Shown here in pieces: positions 52,396 through 60,512 of a DNA stretch of 64,000 bases (positions are counted from its first letter, which is position 1; every line of letters starts with the position of its first letter). Both the position numbers and the translations under genes were made by a program. A model generated the notes under the pieces. The model was not told the origin of the DNA and ran no database searches. It was given only the letters and a program-made list of their open reading frames with translations. The DNA is from GWE2-40-63 sp050179685 (lineage in GTDB: Bacteria; Bacteroidota; Bacteroidia; Bacteroidales; SZUA-534): positions 1 to 64,000 of the forward strand of contig JBFXEW010000002.1 in assembly GCA_050179685.1 (NCBI GenBank). Reading direction: 5' to 3'.

Positions 52396-53043
52396 CTAAA
52401 AATGAATGACCGCTCCTACGGTAATCGTACCGGTAGTAAAAATGTCATCTAAGTCGGCTCCCAAACCAAAACTATTGTTACGGTCTTTGGTTGTTGTGCC
52501 ACCGGCTTCAACTTTTTCTACACTGTAGGCATATCCCAGACTCAAACCACGCAACATGGCTTCAAGGGTAACCCGGTCGCTCATGTGATAAAATAAACCC
52601 GGAGAAACATTAAACGATAAACTGGTGGTTTTTGGACCATCGGTAGTTGTGCCACCGGCTTCGGTTTTTTGAGAAGACATGCGCATACCCAGACGACCTT
52701 CGAGACCCAGGGCAAATTTATTCATGGTAATGGCATAATACCGGGCAAAAGGAACCAAAGCTATTCCTGATTCTTTGCCAATGATTTCAGTTGCACCGTT
52801 AGAATTGGTCCTGTCGAGAAAAAAACCCAATTCAACCCCAACATCCAAATCTTCCGATAACTCATAACCCACTTTAGGAGCAAATTCAAAATAGTTGGAT
52901 GATGGTTGATCTGTGACGGTGTTGTCAACAACGACACTACCACCAGTGTGAGCGAATCCTACACTACCCCCAACAAAAAACTGGGCACTGGCAACCGTTG
53001 CCATAAAGGTCAATAAGAAACTTGCAAATAATAGTTTTTTCAT
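52396..53043 (-). CDS. Outer-membrane beta-barrel protein
   Basis: 215 residues. Signal peptide ends VASAQ; the mature part alternates strands with FFVGGSVGFAHTGG at the start, GYELSEDLDVGVELGFFLD in the middle and TITVGAVIHF at the C-terminus, the aromatic ending needed for barrel insertion. Size suggests about 8-10 strands, an OmpA/OmpW-like porin fold of unknown role. Glycine-threonine hairpin segments (EAGGTTTD, EAGGTTTK) repeat in two loops. Transcribed alone, downstream of the repeat region. Confidence 0.88.
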   Translation of the reverse strand: MKKLLFASFLLTFMATVASAQFFVGGSVGFAHTGGSVVVDNTVTDQPSSNYFEFAPKVGYELSEDLDVGVELGFFLDRTNSNGATEIIGKESGIALVPFARYYAITMNKFALGLEGRLGMRMSSQKTEAGGTTTDGPKTTSLSFNVSPGLFYHMSDRVTLEAMLRGLSLGYAYSVEKVEAGGTTTKDRNNSFGLGADLDDIFTTGTITVGAVIHF

Positions 53044-53334
53044 TTTGTGAGTTTTAATTTTTGCCTACTCTTAGGTTTTTCGGCTTGCACCACTAATTTC
53101 ACGTCAAAAATACCCATTCGTATCGAATTAGCAAGATTTTTTTCATCGGATGTCCAAAGCAAGTGGCCACACAGCTTATTCCGGTAAAAAAACATGCTGA
53201 AAATATATTCAAACGAGTTTTGAAGTACTTTCAGGAACCCGAACAAGTATCGAAAGGCTTGTGGGGCGTTTATCCGGAAGTTGAATAAGCTACTGCATGG
53301 TTGTAAAGGATTATCAACGTCACGGATTCGCTCA

Positions 53335-53624
53335 AACAAGTATGTAAAGCAAAATCGGTGACACAGATTTGCTCCAACAAGTATATAAAGTAAAATCGGC
53401 GACAAAGATTTGCTCAAACAAGAGTGTAAAACAAAATCGGTGACACAGATAAGCTCAAACAAGTGTGAAAAGCAAAATCGGTAACACGGATTTGCTCCAA
53501 CAAGTGTGTAAAGCAAAATCGGCGACACAGATTAGCTCCAACAAGTATGTAAAGTAAAATCTGCGACACGGATTAGCTCCAACAAGTGTGTAAAGTAAAA
53601 TCGGTGACACGGATTATTAGCTAC
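53335..53624. repeat. 41-bp tandem repeat array, seven copies
   Basis: The unit begins AACAAGTATGTAAAGCAAAA and continues TCGGTGACACAGATTTGCTCC. Seven copies differ at a few positions (TATG/TGTG, GGTGA/GGCGA, TTTGC/TTAGC); the last is extended by 3 bp. A degenerate eighth piece may precede it. 41 is not a multiple of 3, arguing against coding use. Confidence 0.9.
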
Positions 53625-53943
53625 AATGGTGCAGGGGAAAACCGCGCACGAAATAGCGCGCTAACTATTTGATTGATGATTTGCGATTAACGATTATGTC
53701 CCATGAGGACTGCGTCGTTTTCGATTGCAGATCACGCTCCGTGAGGACTTCGTCGTTGCAGCTTTGCACTGTTTTGGCTGAAGAATTATTGCGCTGCATG
53801 TAAACAGAGGTGTTCCAGGGTAATTTTTTGCTTGCAGCGCTTTTTATCAGGCTTCTGTATTTCTACCGGACTTTAACCCCTCCGGGGTTATTCGTTATTC
53901 ACTTTTCACTAATTGTTTATTGCCTGAAGGCTGCCAAATGTAG

Positions 53944-53990
53944 GCTGAAGACTGTTAATTGTTAATTGTTAGTTGCTAACTGTCCATTGA
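53944..53990. repeat. TTAATTG heptamer tract (short)
   Basis: ctgttaattgttaattgtt with variants (agttgctaactgtcc) forms a short 7-bp periodic tract, the smaller of two in this region. Confidence 0.6.
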
Positions 53991-54228
53991 TTTGGCTATG
54001 AACTGAAAAGACCAACCGGTAGGATTGAATTACAATAGCCGTAAGTGCAACCTATGAATTGATGCACCAATCCAACCCGGAACCAGGAAAGGGTTCAACC
54101 GGGAAAAACAAGGGAAGCTAATAAAAATTTGACTTCCAATTAAACCAGGTGTCTTGCGGGGTATGGAGGGATTGGTAATCCATGGAAACTGTGGTGCTTA
54201 CCCCGCTATTTAGGGTGGGGTCGTTGAT

Positions 54229-54248
54229 CCCCGGGTTCACACCCGGGG
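54229..54248. repeat. Palindrome CCCCGGGT-TCAC-ACCCGGGG
   Basis: Perfect 8-bp arms (54229-54236 and 54241-54248), 4-nt loop. The very GC-rich stem in AT-rich DNA marks it as a REP-like element; cccctcggggtt at 54273 and tccggggtta at 53881 look like degraded relatives. Confidence 0.65.
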
Positions 54249-54311
54249 CTATTATTATTGCACCCCTCGGGGTTATTTGGTTTATTTGGGGGCTGGTGAG
54301 CTAAGGAACAA

Positions 54312-54340
54312 CGCTACGAGGGTTTTAAACCCTGGTAGCG
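54312..54340. repeat. 29-bp near-perfect palindrome
   Basis: CGCTACGAGGGTTT (54312-54325) and AAACCCTGGTAGCG (54327-54340) differ from perfect symmetry at one pair. Stem-forming element in gene-free DNA; same class of short palindrome as 54229-54248. Confidence 0.7.
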
Positions 54341-54395
54341 TTTACTATATTGTCGCGCTGGGGCTTTTGCTAATCTGAGGTTGCCAACGGTGGGC

Positions 54396-54549
54396 TGAGG
54401 ACTGTTAATTGTTAATTGTCCATTGTTAATTGTTAATTGTTGCTGGCTGTGGACTGTGAACTGAAAACTGAAGACTGTTAATTGTTAATTGTTAATTGCT
54501 CATTGTCCATTGCTAATTGTCTGTGGACTGTGAACTGAAGACTGAACAC
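54396..54549. repeat. TTAATTG heptamer and ACTGAARACTG tracts
   Basis: Multiple gttaattgttaattg runs (54404-54435, 54477-54497), broken by ctgtggactgtgaactgaa phrases. Simple-sequence tract reaching up to the stop of the membrane protein gene at 54554. Confidence 0.75.
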
Positions 54550-54553
54550 TGGC

Positions 54554-55171
54554 CTACTCCACCTCATTCAGGTCATCGAGACATTGACGAAGCCGTTGAA
54601 TGTTTTTGCCATAAATCCAACGGAAATAGCGCTTTTGTAACCAGTAACCACAAAACGAAATGAGCGCCACAAAAAGTAAGAGCAGAATCAGGTTAAGGTT
54701 CTCAAAGAAAACCGGCCACTCTTCCTGCGCTGCGCTATGAAAACCCAACAGAAATCCTCCCAGGCCTGCTATGGGAATTAAAAAGGCAGCCATGCGGATG
54801 TATTGCTTTATCAGACGATCAAAACGATCGATAAATATAGTCAGGTACGATTTCAGATCGGGGTGATTGGCCAATTTTAGGCGGATAACTTTCACATAGG
54901 GAATAAAACTAACAGCCAGAATAAGTCCGATAAACAAGAGGGCGAATTTGGTATCGGCCGGATTAATTACCCGGACAAACAAGACCAAAAAAAGGGAAAG
55001 CAAAAAAGCCACCGACCATTCCAAAATTATTTTACGCCGTATTTTGCTCAACTCATTATTTGAGCGCTTACGCACCATGCGTCGCAATTCATCGGCCGAA
55101 TAAGCCGACACGGCACCTGGCTCAGAAATTGATTTCCAGGCATCTTTTAAGTTATCCAAATCATTCATCAT
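54554..55171 (-). CDS. Membrane protein paired with ECF sigma factor (possible anti-sigma)
   Basis: 205 residues. N-terminal cytoplasmic region (1-50) with DELRRMVRKRSNNELSKIRR, then four hydrophobic segments (about 50-70, 77-93, 125-145, 155-175) and a basic tail. Its start overlaps the sigma factor gene by 11 bp, the usual layout for sigma/anti-sigma pairs. I see no ZAS zinc motif and no FecR domain, so anti-sigma function is inferred from position only. Confidence 0.75.
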   Translation of the reverse strand: MMNDLDNLKDAWKSISEPGAVSAYSADELRRMVRKRSNNELSKIRRKIILEWSVAFLLSLFLVLFVRVINPADTKFALLFIGLILAVSFIPYVKVIRLKLANHPDLKSYLTIFIDRFDRLIKQYIRMAAFLIPIAGLGGFLLGFHSAAQEEWPVFFENLNLILLLLFVALISFCGYWLQKRYFRWIYGKNIQRLRQCLDDLNEVE

Positions 55172-55670
55172 CGTCCATCAACTTTTTTAAGCGTTTCTTA
55201 ACCCGGTTCATTTTCACCTTAATGTTATTAACCGTCAATCCCAGTATTTCAGCAATTTCGGCATAGGCCACTTCTTCCAGATAAAGCAGAACCAGGGTTC
55301 GGTCAATATCGTTCAGTTTTTGTATGGCTTTTCGCAAAGCGCTTAACTGCTCCTTCTTTTCTTCCTCTACATAAAATGGGGTATCGTCGTGAACACCAAA
55401 AAGTTTTTCATCATCGCGGTTATCGAGCCGGTGTTTCTTTTCTTTACGAATCCACGAAATGGCTGTATTGATAGAAACCCGATAAAGCCAGGTCGAAAAT
55501 TTTGAATTTCCCTTAAACTGCGGGTAAGCCCTCCATAACTGAATACAGATTTCCTGAAACATATCGTCCGACTCCGCCCGGTTTTGCGCATACATCAGGC
55601 AAACCTTACGAATAAGGGGTTGATACTCCTCAATTTTCCGGATGACTTCCTCGTTGTGCACGTCTCCCAT
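55161..55670 (-). CDS. ECF-type RNA polymerase sigma factor
   Basis: 169 residues, standard ECF length. Region 2: VCLMYAQNRAESDDMFQEICIQLWRAYPQFKGNSKFSTWLYRVSIN. Region 4: LRKAIQKLNDIDRTLVLLYLEEVAYAEIAEILGLTVNNIKVKMNR. Basic tail. Its overlap with the membrane protein gene suggests post-translational control. The regulon is not visible. Confidence 0.93.
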   Translation of the reverse strand: MGDVHNEEVIRKIEEYQPLIRKVCLMYAQNRAESDDMFQEICIQLWRAYPQFKGNSKFSTWLYRVSINTAISWIRKEKKHRLDNRDDEKLFGVHDDTPFYVEEEKKEQLSALRKAIQKLNDIDRTLVLLYLEEVAYAEIAEILGLTVNNIKVKMNRVKKRLKKLMDDDE

Positions 55671-55894
55671 CTTTTTACAGTAAATAAGTCGGCAAAGTTG
55701 TTTAAGAGTTACAAAGAATTACAAAAATAGCCGTTTATCGGAAATAAACATTAAAAAATTGCTGCCATTATAGCAAAGCACGCACTGACAATGAAATAAT
55801 GGCATCTTTATTTTTTTTAACAGCCTTAAATCAAAATAGGCATTGTATTTGTATTAACCCCGCTTTTTAGCTAGAAAACGAAAACAAAAATCAT

Positions 55895-55902
55895 TACCTT
55901 TG
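55895..55902 (+). promoter_or_regulatory. -7 element of the rsfS-ftsH cluster
   Basis: TACCTTTG, full TAnnTTTG match, 15 bp before the ATG at 55918, giving a very short leader. It also decides the start: the TTG at 55900 lies inside this element. Confidence 0.5.
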
Positions 55903-55917
55903 AGGCAAATTAACAAT

Positions 55918-56283
55918 ATGACAAAACCGAACGAACAAAACACACTAAAGGATGTTGTTGTTGAAGCAATTAAAGAGAAAAAAGGAGAAGAAATTGTTGT
56001 TCTTGATTTAAATAACCTGCAACAATCGATAGCCGACTATTTTATTATCTGCCATGGCAACTCAAATACACAGGTTGATGCCATTGCCGACTTTATTGAA
56101 CGACAAACCAGAACCGAAATAAAAGAACACGCAATACATGTAGAGGGCACCGAAAACTCACAATGGATTCTGCTGGACTACGGAAATGTAGTGGTTCATG
56201 TTTTTCAGGAACCCTTCCGCCGTTTTTATAACCTGGAAGATTTATGGGCCGATGCAAAAAAACAATTAATTAAAGACGAATAA
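55918..56283 (+). CDS. rsfS: Ribosome silencing factor
   Basis: 121 residues from MTKPNEQN. RsfS/Iojap fold with DYFIICHGNSNTQVDAIAD and the C-terminal WILLDYGNVVVHVFQEPFRRFYNLEDLW. Binds ribosomal protein uL14 and blocks subunit joining in starvation. First gene of a conserved-looking cluster; ftsH follows after 12 bp. Confidence 0.94.
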   Translation: MTKPNEQNTLKDVVVEAIKEKKGEEIVVLDLNNLQQSIADYFIICHGNSNTQVDAIADFIERQTRTEIKEHAIHVEGTENSQWILLDYGNVVVHVFQEPFRRFYNLEDLWADAKKQLIKDE

Positions 56284-56295
56284 TACCTACACGCA

Positions 56296-58359
56296 ATGAG
56301 CGAAGAAAAAAACGAAAAGAAAGATTTTGGATTTGGACCTAAGCCGGGTGGCGATCCAAAAAATAACGATAAAAAGCCGAAGTTTAACATTACCTGGGTT
56401 TATGGGCTGATAGCCATTTTCCTGTTTGGCATGCTGTTTATGCAGTTTGGGGCTGAGCCCGTTGAAATTACCCGTAGCCGATTTGAGCAGGAAATGCTCC
56501 GCACCCACGACGTGGAAAAAATTGAAGTGGTAAACAACAAACGGGCTGAGATATTTATTAAACAAGACCGTTTAAGCGAAGCCAAATTTCACGATGCCAA
56601 CAAACAAAAAAACGGCACCGTAGTTACTACCGGCCCGCATTATTTCTTTACCATTGGTTCTGTTGAAGTTTTCGAAAAGAAACTCGACGAAGCCATGAAA
56701 GAATTCTCCATTGAACAGGAAGTTCCCATAAGCTATGTTACCCGCGAAAACCATTTCGAAACTATTTTGAACTGGCTTTTGTTTCCCCTGCTTTTAATCG
56801 GGGTGTGGTTGTTTATTTTCCGCCGTATGGCCGGTCCAAACGGTGCCGGAAGCCAGATATTCAACATTGGTAAATCGAAAGCAAAAATATTCGATAAAGA
56901 AGGTGCTGAAGTAAAAGTCGATTTTAAAGATGTTGCCGGACTCGAAGAAGCCAAAATTGAGATTAAAGAGATTGTTGACTTTTTAAAGAATCCCGAAAAA
57001 TATACCAACCTGGGAGGTAAAATCCCTAAAGGAGCGCTTTTGGTAGGCCCTCCCGGAACCGGAAAAACCCTGTTGGCAAAAGCTGTAGCCGGCGAGGCTC
57101 ATGTGCCTTTCTTCTCCATGTCGGGATCCGATTTTGTTGAGATGTTTGTTGGTGTGGGCGCATCGCGGGTACGCGATTTATTTAAACAAGCCAAAGAAAA
57201 AGCACCCTGTATTATTTTTATCGACGAGATTGATGCCATTGGCCGTGCCCGTGGAAAAAACCCCAACTGGGGAGCCAACGACGAGCGCGAAAACACCCTG
57301 AACCAACTGCTCACCGAAATGGACGGCTTTGGAACCAACAGTGGTGTAATTATTCTGGCTGCCACCAACCGCGCCGACATTCTTGACCGTGCTTTACTGC
57401 GTGCCGGCCGCTTCGACCGTCAAATTCACGTAGAATTGCCCGACCTGAACGAACGAAAAGAGATTTTCAAGGTTCACATGCGCCCCTTAACCAAACTGGG
57501 CGAAGAAGTTTCGGCTGAGTTTTTAGCCAAACAAACTCCGGGATTCTCGGGTGCCGATATTGCCAACGTAGCTAACGAAGCTGCATTGATTGCCGCCCGT
57601 AAAAACAAAAACAAGGTCGAAAAACAAGACTTTTTGGATGCCATTGACCGGATAATTGGCGGACTGGAAAAGAAAAACAAAATCATATCGCCCGAGGAGA
57701 AAAAAACCATTGCTTACCACGAGGCTGGTCACGCCACCGTAAGCTGGGTGCTCGAACATGCCAATCCACTGATTAAAGTTACCATTGTTCCACGCGGACA
57801 AGCTTTGGGAGCTGCCTGGTATTTGCCCGAAGAACGCCAACTGACCACTAAGGACCAGATGCTCGACGAGATGTGTGCCACTTTGGGAGGACGTGCTGCC
57901 GAAGAATTGTTCTTTGGACGTATCTCGACCGGAGCACTGAACGATTTGGAAAAAGTTACCAAACAAGCCTATGCCATGGTATCGTTCTTTGGTATGAGCG
58001 ACCGGATTGGTAACCGGAGCTTCTACGATTCATCAGGACAAAACGAATACTCTTTTAACAAACCTTACAGCGATGATACCGCTAAAGCCATCGACGAAGA
58101 AGTAAAAAGCATCATCGACCTGGCTTATGAAAAAGCAAAAGCCTTGCTGCTGGAATATCGCGAACAGCATAACAAAATTGGAGACTTGTTACTCGAGAAA
58201 GAAGTGATTTTTGCTGAAGATTTGGAACGCATTATAGGCCCGCGTCCGAATGGAAAAACACCTTTTTCTGAAGACAGTTCTACCGCTGCTCCTGTAAAAG
58301 AAGTACGGACGGAAAAACCAAATACAGAAACCACCGAACCAGAAACCAAAACAGAGTAA
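56296..58359 (+). CDS. ftsH: ATP-dependent zinc metalloprotease FtsH
   Basis: 687 residues. Two N-terminal membrane helices (ITWVYGLIAIFLFGMLFM, about 33-50, and WLLFPLLLIGVWLFIF, about 160-176) flank a periplasmic domain. AAA+ domain with Walker A GPPGTGKT (251-258), Walker B IIFIDEID and SRH RPGRFDR-like RAGRFDRQI. Zinc protease motif HEAGH (475-479). Acidic C-terminal tail. Degrades membrane and regulatory proteins in the inner membrane. Confidence 0.97.
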   Translation: MSEEKNEKKDFGFGPKPGGDPKNNDKKPKFNITWVYGLIAIFLFGMLFMQFGAEPVEITRSRFEQEMLRTHDVEKIEVVNNKRAEIFIKQDRLSEAKFHDANKQKNGTVVTTGPHYFFTIGSVEVFEKKLDEAMKEFSIEQEVPISYVTRENHFETILNWLLFPLLLIGVWLFIFRRMAGPNGAGSQIFNIGKSKAKIFDKEGAEVKVDFKDVAGLEEAKIEIKEIVDFLKNPEKYTNLGGKIPKGALLVGPPGTGKTLLAKAVAGEAHVPFFSMSGSDFVEMFVGVGASRVRDLFKQAKEKAPCIIFIDEIDAIGRARGKNPNWGANDERENTLNQLLTEMDGFGTNSGVIILAATNRADILDRALLRAGRFDRQIHVELPDLNERKEIFKVHMRPLTKLGEEVSAEFLAKQTPGFSGADIANVANEAALIAARKNKNKVEKQDFLDAIDRIIGGLEKKNKIISPEEKKTIAYHEAGHATVSWVLEHANPLIKVTIVPRGQALGAAWYLPEERQLTTKDQMLDEMCATLGGRAAEELFFGRISTGALNDLEKVTKQAYAMVSFFGMSDRIGNRSFYDSSGQNEYSFNKPYSDDTAKAIDEEVKSIIDLAYEKAKALLLEYREQHNKIGDLLLEKEVIFAEDLERIIGPRPNGKTPFSEDSSTAAPVKEVRTEKPNTETTEPETKTE

Positions 58360-58365
58360 TAAAGC

Positions 58366-58563
58366 ATGAGTGCTGACTGGAAAACCGTTTATTCAACCGG
58401 TAAACTATATCAGGCAGAAATGGCAAAGTTCATTTTGGAAGAAAATGATATTGAAACCGTTCTGTTAAACCAGCAGGATTCCTTTTACCTTTTTGGAGCA
58501 ATTGAATTATTAGTAAAGCCCGAACATGTGATTCGGGCTAAATATTTGTTAAAAGATTTATAA
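58366..58563 (+). CDS. DUF2007-type small protein
   Basis: 65 residues: WKTVYSTGKLYQAEMAKFILEENDIETVLLNQQD then ELLVKPEHVIRAKYLL. This matches the DUF2007 fold (GlnB-like small protein, sometimes called putative signal transducing protein). It lies 6 bp after ftsH and 2 bp before cdsA, so it is part of the operon. Function unknown. Confidence 0.85.
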   Translation: MSADWKTVYSTGKLYQAEMAKFILEENDIETVLLNQQDSFYLFGAIELLVKPEHVIRAKYLLKDL

Positions 58564-58565
58564 AA

Positions 58566-59378
58566 GTGAACAATTTCTTTCAACGCTCACTTACCGGATT
58601 GGTTATGGTGACTGTTTTAATCGGCTCGCTGTTGCTGCATCCGTTTTTATTTGCGCTGGTATTTTTACTTATCAATAGCTTTGCACTGGTTGAGTTTTAC
58701 AAATTGGCTGCACTTAGTCACACCCGGCCGCAAAATAAGTATGGAAACATTGTTGGTTCCTTTATTTTTCTTGCTGGTTTTCTTTGGTATCAATTCGACT
58801 GGGGACCTTACATTTCGTTGTTGATAATTCCCTTTCTGACCTTTATTTTTGTTTTTGAACTATACCGAAACCGCAAACAGCCTTTGTTGCATCTGGCAAG
58901 CACGCTGCTGGGACTGCTTTATATTTCCTTTCCCTTAATGCTGGTTAATCATCTGGCTTATTTTGACGGAAATTATAACGGAAAAATCGTATTGGGTATC
59001 TTTATTCTAATCTGGCTCAGCGACACCGGTGCGTATGTATTTGGCGTAACTCTTGGAAAAAACAAATTATTCGAACGCATATCGCCCAAGAAAACCTGGG
59101 AAGGATTTATCGGTGGAATTCTGGTTGCCCTGGGCGGCTCCTTCCTTTTAGCACGTTACCTGGGAATTTTTGAACTTCATGAATGGGCTATTGTTGCGGG
59201 AATTGTAGGAGTATTCGGAACCCTGGGTGATTTGGTTGAATCGATGCTGAAACGCAGCGTCAACATCAAGGATTCAGGCAACTTACTACCGGGTCATGGA
59301 GGAATTTTAGATCGATTTGATAGTTTCTTGTTTGCAATTCCGGTAATTTTTACATATTTGTACTTTTTTGTAAGGTAG
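58566..59378 (+). CDS. cdsA: Phosphatidate cytidylyltransferase
   Basis: 270 residues, GTG start 2 bp after the DUF2007 stop. About eight membrane segments. The CDP-diglyceride synthase signature is at the C-terminus: SDTGAYVFGVTLGKNKLF, SPKKTWEGFIGG, and DLVESMLKRSVNIKDSG/LLPGHGGILDRFDS. Converts phosphatidate and CTP to CDP-diacylglycerol, feeding the next gene's pathway. Confidence 0.95.
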   Translation: MNNFFQRSLTGLVMVTVLIGSLLLHPFLFALVFLLINSFALVEFYKLAALSHTRPQNKYGNIVGSFIFLAGFLWYQFDWGPYISLLIIPFLTFIFVFELYRNRKQPLLHLASTLLGLLYISFPLMLVNHLAYFDGNYNGKIVLGIFILIWLSDTGAYVFGVTLGKNKLFERISPKKTWEGFIGGILVALGGSFLLARYLGIFELHEWAIVAGIVGVFGTLGDLVESMLKRSVNIKDSGNLLPGHGGILDRFDSFLFAIPVIFTYLYFFVR

Positions 59379-59396
59379 TTTAATTCTAATTAGAAC

Positions 59397-60056
59397 ATGA
59401 AGATTCACAAAGCCGGTTACAGTGTAATTTTAGTAGCGTTTCTGCTATTTTCGTCCCTGATTGCGTTATTGGTTTATACTAACGCCGGGGCTTTTGTTTT
59501 TTATCCCCTACTTACATTCTTTATCCTGCTGTTTGCGTTTATTATTCGGTTCTTCCGAAAACCAAAACGCAACATTCAGTTTAACGAAAAAGAAGTTTTT
59601 GCTCCGGCCGATGGCACTATTGTAACCATCGAAGAGGTTGACGAAACCGAGTTCATAAAAGAGAAACGTGTACAGGTTTCTATTTTCATGTCGGTTTGGA
59701 ACGTGCACATCAACTGGTTTCCGGTAATTGGTAAAGTAATTCAATCGCTCCATTTCGATGGTCGGTATATGGCTGCCTGGTTACCTAAATCGTCACACGA
59801 GAACGAACGTTCAGTGGTAGTTATTGAAACGGTAAATTCAGGAAAAATACTGGTTAAGCAAATTGCAGGTGCATTGGCCCGCCGCATAATCACCTATGCC
59901 AAACCGGAGAATCAATGTAAGGCCGGCGAGGAACTTGGTTTTATCCGTTTTGGTTCGCGGGTAGATATTTTATTACCTGTTGATTCCACAATTCATGTAA
60001 AGATGGACCAAAAAGTTACCGGTGGCCTCACAAAAATAGCTGATCTACCCAGGTAA
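59397..60056 (+). CDS. psd: Phosphatidylserine decarboxylase (small type)
   Basis: 219 residues. N-terminal hydrophobic segments (about 10-55), then VFAPADGTIVTIEEV, the family motif SVWNVHINWFPVIG, and the autocleavage site at S187 in RFGSRVDILLP, where the pyruvoyl group forms. This is the short, GS-type Psd seen in Bacteroidota. Makes phosphatidylethanolamine; directly after cdsA (18 bp). Confidence 0.94.
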   Translation: MKIHKAGYSVILVAFLLFSSLIALLVYTNAGAFVFYPLLTFFILLFAFIIRFFRKPKRNIQFNEKEVFAPADGTIVTIEEVDETEFIKEKRVQVSIFMSVWNVHINWFPVIGKVIQSLHFDGRYMAAWLPKSSHENERSVVVIETVNSGKILVKQIAGALARRIITYAKPENQCKAGEELGFIRFGSRVDILLPVDSTIHVKMDQKVTGGLTKIADLPR

Positions 60057-60134
60057 ATAAGCACTTATAGCTTAGACTGCTTTTAAATAGGAAAAAAAAA
60101 GCACCATAGGTTAGAATATATTGATCGATAAGTA

Positions 60135-60142
60135 TAAATTTG
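60135..60142 (+). promoter_or_regulatory. -7 element of the ferredoxin gene
   Basis: TAAATTTG, full TAnnTTTG match, 31 bp before the ATG at 60174. Allows expression independent of the psd operon. Confidence 0.45.
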
Positions 60143-60173
60143 CCGCATATTAATCAACAAAAATTGTTCGGAT

Positions 60174-60344
60174 ATGGCTTATAAAATTTCTGAAGACTGT
60201 ATAGCTTGTGGCTCTTGCATCAGCGAGTGCCCCGTAGAAGCTATTTCTGAAGGTGATATCTATGTAATCGATCCTGATATTTGTACCGATTGCGGTACCT
60301 GTGTTGAGGTTTGTCCAACAGATGCTATTTCACCAGCAGAGTAA
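60174..60344 (+). CDS. Two-[4Fe-4S] ferredoxin, 56 residues
   Basis: Encodes MAYKISEDCIACGSCISECP followed by a second half with DICTDCGTCVEVCPTDAIS. Two CxxCxxCxxxCP motifs in pseudo-twofold symmetry define a bacterial 2[4Fe-4S] ferredoxin, a cytoplasmic electron carrier (for example for pyruvate:ferredoxin oxidoreductase). It has its own -7 element and a strong terminator 20 bp after the stop. Confidence 0.96.
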   Translation: MAYKISEDCIACGSCISECPVEAISEGDIYVIDPDICTDCGTCVEVCPTDAISPAE

Positions 60345-60363
60345 ATTTTTAAAAAATTTAGTT

Positions 60364-60389
60364 AAAAAGCCCAATTCGTTGGGCTTTTT
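60364..60389 (+). terminator. Terminator of the ferredoxin gene
   Basis: AAAAAGCCCAA-TTCG-TTGGGCTTTTT, a perfect 11-bp stem with a stable UUCG tetraloop and a T tract. Confidence 0.95.
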
Positions 60390-60468
60390 ATTTTTACCCC
60401 CTTTTATAACATCCCATTCTTTTGTGTAAAACGATGCCATTTTAATTCCTTTTAATAGGAAAACCGAT

Positions 60469-60476
60469 TATATTTG
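60469..60476 (+). promoter_or_regulatory. -7 element of the capD-like gene
   Basis: TATATTTG, full TAnnTTTG match, 36 bp before the ATG at 60513. It overlaps the TTG at 60474, which argues against the longer reading frame. Confidence 0.45.
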
Positions 60477-60512
60477 CCAATCATTAGCATTAGCAAAACC
60501 AAAAGACAACAC

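Larger units (their letters stand above)
53044..54553. other. 1.5-kb gene-free repeat region
   Basis: Holds a 41-bp tandem array (53335-53624), a near-duplicate phrase TGAGGACTGCGTCGTT/TGAGGACTTCGTCGTT (about 53704 and 53742), TTAATTG tracts, and two strong palindromes (54229-54248, 54312-54340). The minus frame 53040-53528 is open only because the 41-bp unit lacks minus-strand stops in every frame; it has no start context and overlaps the OMP start. No gene is called. Confidence 0.65.

Noticed and set aside
53040..53528. 162-codon minus-strand frame through the 41-bp repeats
   Set aside because: The frame is open because the repeat unit has no minus-strand stops in any frame; 41 bp is not a multiple of 3, so the product cycles through all frames. 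It overlaps the OMP start and lacks any family likeness.
53335..53624. CRISPR array
   Set aside because: Repeats are head-to-tail with no spacers between them and no cas genes are present in the window.
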